A stretch of DNA of 64,000 nucleotides from Trichormus sp. M33_DOE_039 (lineage in GTDB: Bacteria > Cyanobacteriota > Cyanobacteriia > Cyanobacteriales > Nostocaceae): positions 124,001 to 188,000 of the forward strand of contig DVDT01000005.1 of assembly GCA_015296085.1 (NCBI GenBank). The letters are read 5' to 3'. Below, piece by piece: positions 8,540 through 14,521 of the stretch (the first letter of the stretch is position 1; every line of letters begins with the position of its first letter). Position numbers and translations under genes: made by a program. The notes under the pieces were generated by a model that ran no database searches, was not told where the DNA came from, and worked only from the letters and a program-made list of their open reading frames with translations.

Positions 8540-9373
8540 ATGTTCACTCACCTACCATCTCTAGGCGTTGGGTTGGGATTTCGCCAACCATTCAAAAGTG
8601 ATTTGTTTCTCAACCGTCAGCAGGTGGACTTTCTGGAAATCGTGGCGGAACATTACTTACAACCATCTTGGCAACAACAGCAAGAGTTAGAATTATTAGC
8701 CAGCCATTTCCCCCTGATTCCCCACGCTATTAATTTATCTTTAGGGAGTGCGGAAGGTGTAGACACAGATTATCTTCGTCAACTAGCAGCCTTAATTAAA
8801 CAACTTAACCCGCCTTGGTGGAGTGAGCATATCTGCTTTACGAGAGCAGGTGGGGTTGATATTGGACATTTATCACCCCTACCTTACACTAAAGAAGCCG
8901 TAAAAGTTCTGTGTCGCAACATTGCAGAGGTGCAACGCTGGATTGATGTGCCGTTAATTTTGGAAAATATTACTTACATGGTGACTCTTCCTAGTGCGGA
9001 AATGACCGAAGCGCAATTTTTGGCGGAAGTGGTCAAAAATGCTGATTGTGGTTTGTTATTGGATGTGACCAACCTGTACATTAATGCGGTGAATCATGGC
9101 TATGATGTGCAGCAATTTATGCAAGATTTGCCTTGGGAACGTGTCGTGCAATTGCATTTTGTGGGTGGACATTGGCATGATGGCATATTGATTGATAGTC
9201 ATTCCCAAGCTACACCCCCTCAAATATGGGAACTTATTGATGAAGTGGTGGCGCGTGTGGCGATAAAAGGAATCGTTTTAGAAAGGGATGAAAATATACC
9301 AGAATTTGCACAGTTGACAGCAGAACTGCAACAAGCACGAGAAATTGGGAGGAGGCACGGAAGATGGGGTTAA
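8540..9373 (+). CDS. DUF692 / MNIO multinuclear non-heme iron oxidase
   Basis: 277 aa, a TIM-barrel enzyme of the DUF692 family, now called MNIO. Characterised relatives (MbnB, TglH, bufferin enzymes) use two or three irons to modify cysteines of peptide substrates. The expected metal-ligand set is present: His62 (IPHAINLS), His97 (SEHICF), Glu142 (ILENITY), Asp175 (LLLDVTN), His206 (QLHFVGG), Asp219 and His221 (IDSHSQ) and Glu248 (VLERDE). The N-terminal GVGLGFR also fits. The assignment of each ligand is by pattern and from memory. The gene overlaps the next one by 10 bp and follows the Cys-tail gene by 71 bp on the same strand. Its likely job is to oxidise or rearrange cysteines in that tail. 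I see no clear Shine-Dalgarno before the ATG. Confidence 0.88.
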   Translation: MFTHLPSLGVGLGFRQPFKSDLFLNRQQVDFLEIVAEHYLQPSWQQQQELELLASHFPLIPHAINLSLGSAEGVDTDYLRQLAALIKQLNPPWWSEHICFTRAGGVDIGHLSPLPYTKEAVKVLCRNIAEVQRWIDVPLILENITYMVTLPSAEMTEAQFLAEVVKNADCGLLLDVTNLYINAVNHGYDVQQFMQDLPWERVVQLHFVGGHWHDGILIDSHSQATPPQIWELIDEVVARVAIKGIVLERDENIPEFAQLTAELQQAREIGRRHGRWG

Positions 9374-9912
9374 AGCAAACCCAGCAACTTTTAGCCCAAC
9401 TTTACACTAATACAGAATTGAGATCGCGTTTCTTTGCCAATCCCCAAGCCGTTGGTTTAGAAATGGGACTCAATGACGATGAGGCGCGACAATTCGCGGA
9501 ACTTTCAGCCGCACAGGTGAATGTGTTTGCTAACTCCTTGATATGGAAGCGGTTAGGAGAAGTGCGGGAAATGCTACCGCGTACAGCTAAAGCGTTGGGG
9601 AAAAATTTCACGACGCTGTTTTGGCGATATGCAGAAACTACTATTCCCCAAGGTGTGAAAAAACATCGCGAAGATGCGATCGCTTTTGCTGACTTTATCA
9701 TCAATGTCGCCCAAACCGAAGGCATTGAACCAGTGTGGATAGAAGATTTAGTGCGCTACGAACAAATTTGGCTCTTAACTTACCCACAAGATAGATGTTA
9801 CAAAATTCTGCGCTTGCGTTACGCTGTGCATCAAGACTTAAGTAAGAAAAATGTGCTGGCTATTTGGTGGCGTTTCGGGAGACGTTCACCACTACATCAT
9901 TTTGTACTTTAG
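9364..9912 (+). CDS. Probable MNIO partner protein (SCO6045-like)
   Basis: 182 aa, soluble. The ATG overlaps the end of the MNIO gene and has a strong Shine-Dalgarno, GGGAGGAGG at 9347-9355. The N-terminal 40 residues are helical (LLAQLYTNTELRSRFF) and resemble the start of partner proteins encoded beside MNIOs. The middle (ANSLIWKRLGEVREMLPRTAKALGKNFTTLFWRYAE) and the Arg-rich end (RLRYAVHQDL) recall the SCO6045-like family, which I remember as occurring beside DUF692 and TIGR04222 genes in actinobacteria. MNIO partners generally bring the substrate to the enzyme, and I infer that role here. Its 3' end overlaps the convergent MocR gene by 4 bp. Confidence 0.7.
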   Translation: MGLKQTQQLLAQLYTNTELRSRFFANPQAVGLEMGLNDDEARQFAELSAAQVNVFANSLIWKRLGEVREMLPRTAKALGKNFTTLFWRYAETTIPQGVKKHREDAIAFADFIINVAQTEGIEPVWIEDLVRYEQIWLLTYPQDRCYKILRLRYAVHQDLSKKNVLAIWWRFGRRSPLHHFVL

Positions 9913-11372
9913 TCGGAAATTACCTCCGCTAGTCGCCTAACGCCCTCTTGAATTTGCTGTTCACTGAGTTCCGCATATCCAAAGATAAATTCACTACCAG
10001 GACTAGCATTTAAATATTGTGGATAGGCTGCGCCGATACCGACGTTAGCTAATGCAGCCCGTTTGACAATTTCATCATCAGGAATTTCAGTCTTGATTTT
10101 TACCATCAGGTGCATCCCCGCGTTTTCTCCCATAATTTCCACACTGTCGCCAAAATGCTCAAACAAAGACTGTACTAAAATTTGTCGGCGTTGGTTGTAG
10201 AGCGATCGCATCCGTCTAATGTGCCGTTCTAAATGTCCTTCTGTAATAAAATCAGTCAGGGCGTATTGTTCCAATAGACTACATTGTCTGTCTGCTAGCC
10301 ATTTCGCCCGCGCAAACACATGAACTAAATTTTCTGGTAAAACTAAATAACCCAAGCGCAAAGCCGGAAATAGAACTTTAGAAAACGTCCCGACGTAAAT
10401 AATCGAGTTACCTTGATCTAATCCTTGTAATGCTGGTATGGGACGTTCACCATAACGAAATTCGCTATCATAGTCATCCTCAATCATCATCACCCCAGAC
10501 TTTTGCGCCCAAGCTAATAACTCTAGTCTGCGGGGGAGTGATAAAACCGCCCCTGTAGGGAATTGATGCGATGGGGTGATATACAGAAGTTTAATGTTAG
10601 GAATTACACTTGTTTTTAGTTCATCAACTATTAATCCTGATTGATCTACAGCTACGGGAAATAACTTAGCTCCTTGTGCTAAAAAAGCCCGCCTCGCACC
10701 GAGATAGCCTGGCTCTTCCACCGCAACCCAATCACCCCGATCAATGAGCAAACGTGTAATTAGGTCAATTCCTTGCTGTGAACCACCGACAATCACGATT
10801 TGTTCAGCACTACAATTTACCGCCCTAGAGCGCGAAATATAGGAAGCGATCGCCTCTCGTAATGCTTTATTTCCCAAAGAATAAGAAGTATAATCTAGCA
10901 CCTCTGAGTGAGAGCGACAATAGCGAGAAATTAACTTGCGCCATAAATCTATCGGGAAATGATCAAAAGCAGGTCTACCGTAGCTAAAACTGATTTCTAG
11001 TTCTGCTTCTGGGAGGCGCAAAAATGCGTTGTCATTTAGACTTTCACCATAAGCTGATAACTGTATTGGAGAATTTGCTGGTGATGATTTTGACGGTGTT
11101 GGTGTAGCGTTGAGTAAATCGTCAGGAAGTTGACGACAAACAAAAGTTCCCGAACCCACAATGGTTTCTAGATAACCTTCACTCAGAAGTAGTTCATAAC
11201 CTTGAGTGATGGTAGCACGGGAAACACCAAGTAATTGAGCAAGCGATCGCGTTGAAGGCAGCTTTTGTCCAGACATTAATCTTCCCGCAAGAATAGCTTG
11301 GCGTAGTTCCTCGTAAACTTGGCGATGCAGAGGTAAAGGCGCGTTTGGGTCGATATTAATTGTAAAGTCCAT
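9909..11372 (-). CDS. MocR/PdxR-type GntR regulator with aminotransferase-like domain
   Basis: 487 aa. Residues 1-75 are a GntR winged helix (LPLHRQVYEELRQAILAGRLMSGQKLPSTRSLAQLLGVSRATITQGYE, split by the usual turns). From about residue 120 the chain follows a fold-type I aminotransferase with the PLP lysine in YVGTFSKVLFPALRLGY and the preceding EDDYDSEFRY. MocR proteins use PLP or a PLP-linked ligand to control vitamin B6 or amino-acid genes, and often regulate a divergent gene. Here the divergent neighbour is a PNPOx-like gene at 11798, so regulation of that gene is the natural inference. A composite repeat of about 250 bp now lies between them. Confidence 0.88.
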   Translation of the reverse strand: MDFTINIDPNAPLPLHRQVYEELRQAILAGRLMSGQKLPSTRSLAQLLGVSRATITQGYELLLSEGYLETIVGSGTFVCRQLPDDLLNATPTPSKSSPANSPIQLSAYGESLNDNAFLRLPEAELEISFSYGRPAFDHFPIDLWRKLISRYCRSHSEVLDYTSYSLGNKALREAIASYISRSRAVNCSAEQIVIVGGSQQGIDLITRLLIDRGDWVAVEEPGYLGARRAFLAQGAKLFPVAVDQSGLIVDELKTSVIPNIKLLYITPSHQFPTGAVLSLPRRLELLAWAQKSGVMMIEDDYDSEFRYGERPIPALQGLDQGNSIIYVGTFSKVLFPALRLGYLVLPENLVHVFARAKWLADRQCSLLEQYALTDFITEGHLERHIRRMRSLYNQRRQILVQSLFEHFGDSVEIMGENAGMHLMVKIKTEIPDDEIVKRAALANVGIGAAYPQYLNASPGSEFIFGYAELSEQQIQEGVRRLAEVISD

Positions 11373-11427
11373 GATTGGGAAAGGCAGGGGGTAAGGGAGC
11401 AGGGGGAAGAACTAATTACTAATGACT

Positions 11428-11676
11428 ACGTGAGTTCGATGACCTCTCTCCTTGCAGCTACGGTGTACACACAAGTCTAATCACCTAGCCCGACAACGTT
11501 TTGATCCCCCCTAACCCCCCTTAAAAAAGGGGGGACAAGAATCAAAGTCCCCCTTTTTAAGGGGGATTTAGGGGGATCAAGCCACATTTTGCACCTAGCC
11601 TAGAGATGTGTGTACACCGTAGCTCCTACAGGGGAGAGGTTTGGAGAGGGGTTTTTAAACTTCGTCGAACTCACGT
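11428..11676. repeat. Composite inverted-repeat element in the regulator/PNPOx intergenic region
   Basis: Bounded by ACGTGAGTTCGATGA (11428-11442) and TTCGTCGAACTCACGT (11661-11676), which are nearly perfect inverted repeats. The interior carries part of the dispersed repeat also present at 17341 and 60544 (CCTCTCTCCTTGCAG and GGGGAGAGGTTTGGAGAGG), split by the MITE at 11457-11623. TGACTAA-type tandem units follow the right end. The rest of the 425-bp intergenic region is AT-rich and must hold the divergent promoters. Confidence 0.7.
11457..11623 (+). mobile_element. MITE, 167 bp, copy 1 (inverted-repeat element without transposase)
   Basis: Terminal inverted repeats GCTACGGTGTACACAC and GTGTGTACACCGTAGC are perfect over 16 bp. 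The centre is a strong palindrome (CCCCCCTTAAAAAAGGGGGG and related arms). A second copy lies in reverse orientation at 60609-60776. Flanks TCCTTGCA on the left and TCCTACAG on the right are a decayed target duplication. Transposition would need an enzyme encoded elsewhere. Confidence 0.85.
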
Positions 11677-11797
11677 TAATGACTAATGACTAATGACTAC
11701 TTTTCACAAGTGGACTGGTTATTTAATGCGAAATTGGCTATTGTGTCATTCCACTGCTCTGAATACTCTAACGATGATAGAGTAGAAATTAACAGTT

Positions 11798-12475
11798 ATG
11801 TCTCAAAAACAAGCACCTAGCCCCAGAACAACCGTTAAACGCGTACCTCAAAGAGCTAAATATGAATCTGACGTAATTTATCAAATTCTGGATGAAGGAT
11901 TAGTCTGTCATGTCGGTTTTGTCGCCCAAGGACAACCTGTTGTGATTCCGACAGCCTACGGAAGAGTAGAAGACACATTGTATATTCACGGCTCACCTGC
12001 TAGCCGGATGTTAAAAACACTCCAACAAGGTCTTGATGTTTGCGTCACAGTGACTTTAATTGATGGACTAATTTTGGCAAGATCAGCATTTCATCACTCG
12101 ATGAATTATCGCTCAGTCGTCGTCTTTGGTAAAGCCACACTAGTAGAAGACGCAGAGCAAAAACTAGCCGCCCTCAAAGCATTTACAGAACACGTTATTT
12201 CGGGAAGATGGCCAGAAGTGCGATCGCCTAGTCCCAAAGAATTGACAGGTACTGTGGTGTTATCTTTACCTTTAGCCGAAGCCTCAGCCAAGGTTCGCAC
12301 TGGCGGGCCTTTGGATGATGAAGCTGATTATCAAATCCCTGTATGGGCTGGAGAAATTCCTTTAAAACTGACTGCGGCTACACCCATCAATGATTCTCGA
12401 TTGGACTCAGGTATTGAAATACCCACCTATGTTAGTCAATACACTAGACCACAAATAGAGGGTGTAGGGGTATGA
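11798..12475 (+). CDS. Pyridoxamine 5'-phosphate oxidase family protein (putative FMN-binding)
   Basis: 225 aa. The split-barrel FMN-binding fold is suggested by GLVCHVGFVAQGQPVVIPTAYG, then the HGS..SRML motif (YIHGSPASRMLKTL) and the later MNYRSVVVFGKATLVED. These are the marks of the PNPOx-like group that sits beside MocR regulators rather than of true PdxH. Flavin reduction or B6 salvage is possible; the substrate is unknown. It is divergent from the MocR gene, which supports B6- or amino-acid-linked control. The last residues (EGVGV and the stop) are encoded by an STRR at 12460, so the C-terminus has probably been rewritten by repeat insertion. Confidence 0.83.
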   Translation: MSQKQAPSPRTTVKRVPQRAKYESDVIYQILDEGLVCHVGFVAQGQPVVIPTAYGRVEDTLYIHGSPASRMLKTLQQGLDVCVTVTLIDGLILARSAFHHSMNYRSVVVFGKATLVEDAEQKLAALKAFTEHVISGRWPEVRSPSPKELTGTVVLSLPLAEASAKVRTGGPLDDEADYQIPVWAGEIPLKLTAATPINDSRLDSGIEIPTYVSQYTRPQIEGVGV

Positions 12476-12494
12476 GGGTGTAGGGGTGTAGGGG
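12460..12494. repeat. STRR overlapping the 3' end of the PNPOx-like gene
   Basis: GGGTGTAGGGGTATGAGGGTG-type units start inside the coding region and supply the TGA stop at 12473-12475. Confidence 0.8.
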
Positions 12495-12551
12495 AAATAT
12501 ATGACGTAATTTTTGGGCTAACATTAATTGCTGATTGGTGTAGGTTTTTAG

Positions 12552-12582
12552 ACCCCCACACTCTTACACCCTTACACCCCTA
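12552..12582. repeat. STRR in inverse orientation to the 12460 array
   Basis: CCCCCACACTCTTACACCC-type units lie 57 bp after the previous STRR and are its approximate reverse complement. The pair could fold into a hairpin downstream of the PNPOx-like gene. Confidence 0.75.
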
Positions 12583-12666
12583 GTTAAATAAAATCAAAAT
12601 TATCTGTAGAATATTCATACAAACAGAGATAATATCTGGAGTAAAAAATCTCAGACATCAAAAAAG

Positions 12667-12698
12667 CACACTAAAGACAAACCTTGTCTGACTGTGCG
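12667..12698 (+). terminator. Two-part hairpin upstream of thrC
   Basis: GCACA and TGTGC enclose AGACAA-acc-TTGTCT, giving an interrupted stem. The T-rich stretch that follows (GAATTCTTGGTTTTA) would allow termination of read-through from the PNPOx-like gene. A CAAAATC-type STRR (12722-12750) lies just after it. It could instead be a leader structure of thrC; I cannot decide. Confidence 0.35.
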
Positions 12699-12808
12699 AA
12701 TTCTTGGTTTTAGGTTGAAGCCCAATCCCAAATCCAAAATCCAAAATTGACTGGCTGAGTAATTGCCACGATCATCCATAATATAATTTTGAATTAATTT
12801 TTAAGCCC

Positions 12809-13900
12809 GTGACTGTAAGCTTGTCTATTGCTCAATCTCATCGCCAACCCTGGCCCGGACTCATTGAAGCCTATCGTGAGTATTTACCCGTCAGCGACAC
12901 TACGCCGATTGTCACCTTATTAGAAGGTAATACTCCCTTGATTCCAGTGCCAGCGATCGCAGAACGTATCGGTAGACAAGTGCGGGTATTTGTGAAATAC
13001 GACGGTCTGAACCCCACTGGTAGTTTTAAAGACCGGGGGATGACAATGGCGATTACCAAAGCCAAGGAAGCGGGAGCAAAAGCAGTAATTTGCGCCAGTA
13101 CCGGCAATACTTCCGCCGCCGCTGCTGCCTATGCGCGCCGTGGGGGAATGAAGGCTTTTGTCTTGATTCCTGATGGTTATGTCGCCTTGGGTAAGCTGGC
13201 GCAAGCTTTACTCTATGGTGCGGAAGTTTTATCAATTAAAGGTAACTTTGACCGCGCCTTAGAAATTGTCCGCGATATGGCGGATAACTATCCGATTACC
13301 TTGGTTAATTCCGTCAATCCCTACCGCTTGGAAGGGCAAAAAACCGGAGCGTTTGAAGTTGTCGATGCTTTAGGTAATGCTCCAGATTGGCTGTGCATTC
13401 CCGTGGGTAATGCAGGCAATATAACAGCATACTGGATGGGCTTTTGTCAATATCACCAAGCAGGGAAATGCGATCGCCTGCCCCGGATGATGGGATTTCA
13501 AGCCGCAGGTGCAGCACCGTTAGTCAACGGTCAACCCGTGAAGCATCCCGACACCATCGCCACAGCCATTCGCATTGGTAATCCCGCTAGTTGGGACAAA
13601 GCGATCGCAGCGCAATCAGCCAGCCAAGGTCAATTTAAAGCTGTCACCGACGAGGAAATTCTCGACGCATACAGACTTTTAGCTTCTTCAGAAGGTATTT
13701 TTTGTGAACCTGCTAGTGCGGCTTCCGTCGCTGGGTTGTTACAGGTGAAAGACCAAGTACCCACAGGCGCAACAGTGGTGTGTGTCTTGACTGGTAACGG
13801 TTTGAAAGACCCTGACACAGCGATTAAACACAGCCACGCGCAATTTAAACAGGGGATTGAGGCAGAATTAGATGATGTCGCTAAGGCGATGGGATTTTAG
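12809..13900 (+). CDS. thrC: Threonine synthase
   Basis: 363 aa, fold-type II PLP enzyme converting O-phospho-L-homoserine to threonine. The PLP lysine is Lys74 in [25 protein letters not shown] is the Asn-containing substrate loop, and a Gly-rich phosphate-binding loop appears in [16 protein letters not shown]. The length is that of the short, bacterial class without an N-terminal extension. Translation starts at GTG (12809). No in-frame ATG is near, and residues after it already align with the family. TATAAT at 12782-12787 is too close to the start for a confident promoter. The gene is monocistronic and followed by a repeat-rich region. Confidence 0.93.
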   Translation: MTVSLSIAQSHRQPWPGLIEAYREYLPVSDTTPIVTLLEGNTPLIPVPAIAERIGRQVRVFVKYDGLNPTGSFKDRGMTMAITKAKEAGAKAVICASTGNTSAAAAAYARRGGMKAFVLIPDGYVALGKLAQALLYGAEVLSIKGNFDRALEIVRDMADNYPITLVNSVNPYRLEGQKTGAFEVVDALGNAPDWLCIPVGNAGNITAYWMGFCQYHQAGKCDRLPRMMGFQAAGAAPLVNGQPVKHPDTIATAIRIGNPASWDKAIAAQSASQGQFKAVTDEEILDAYRLLASSEGIFCEPASAASVAGLLQVKDQVPTGATVVCVLTGNGLKDPDTAIKHSHAQFKQGIEAELDDVAKAMGF

Positions 13901-14262
13901 ATTAGGGACTAGGGACTGGGGATTGGGGACTGGGATGATTTTGGGTAGGTGGGGTGGAGCAGAGCGAAACCCAACACCGATATTTTACAATTATGAAAAA
14001 TTGAACTAGGCACTAGGATAGAGAGTTGTAGGGGCGGGTTGAGAAATGCAGCGATCGCCTAAATTAATTAAAAGCGATCGTTCTCAAGCAACAAGCTAGG
14101 ATTTTTCTACCTTTTGTCTTGTAATTTTGGGTGGTTATTTTCTCAGAGAGGGTATTGGTAAAAGGCGATAAAAACCCAGTCGCGCCAAAATTTCTTAGAA
14201 ATCACCTTTTATACTTGAAGTTTCAACTTTAGAATCTGACATTTAAACCTTTAAACATGAAC
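13901..14262. other. Repeat-rich intergenic region after thrC
   Basis: No gene seen. It starts with a GGGACTA/GGGATTG STRR (13902-13936). Next is a GGTGGGGTGGAGCAGAGCG-type dispersed repeat (about 13950-13977), then two HIP1-like sites in inverted arrangement (14050-14081). It runs directly into the 21-bp tandem array. Confidence 0.6.
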
Positions 14263-14451
14263 GTTAAGCCTTAAAGTTTGAATGTTAAGCCTTAAAGTTT
14301 GAATGTTAAGCCTTAAAGTTTGAATGTTAAGCCTTAAAGTTTGAATGTTAAGCCTTAAAGTTTGAATGTTAAGCCTTTAAGGTCGAATGTTAAGCCTTTA
14401 AGGTCGAATGTTAAGCCTTTAAGGTTGAACGTTAAGCCTTTGAGGTTGAAA
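14263..14451. repeat. Nine-copy 21-bp tandem repeat
   Basis: Units begin at 14263, 14284, 14305, 14326, 14347, 14368, 14389, 14410 and 14431, exactly 21 bp apart. The early units read GTTAAGCCTTAAAGTTTGAA(T); the later ones read GTTAAGCCTTTAAGGTCGAA(T) or close variants. Diverged partial units precede the array. The plus strand has stops in every frame and the later unit type closes the minus frame, so the array is not coding. It lies 70 bp past the stop of the NB-ARC/TPR gene. Confidence 0.95.
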
Positions 14452-14521
14452 TGAGAATATCGCCAGGGGTGGGATTGCGTCGCTTTCCTTGCAATGACTG
14501 TAAATATTTTTGTCTATCCAC

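Noticed and set aside
12763-12787. Promoter TTGCCA/TATAAT of thrC
   Set aside because: The spacer is only 13 bp, too short for a standard promoter.
14263-14451. CRISPR array
   Set aside because: Units are contiguous with no spacers, and no cas gene is near.
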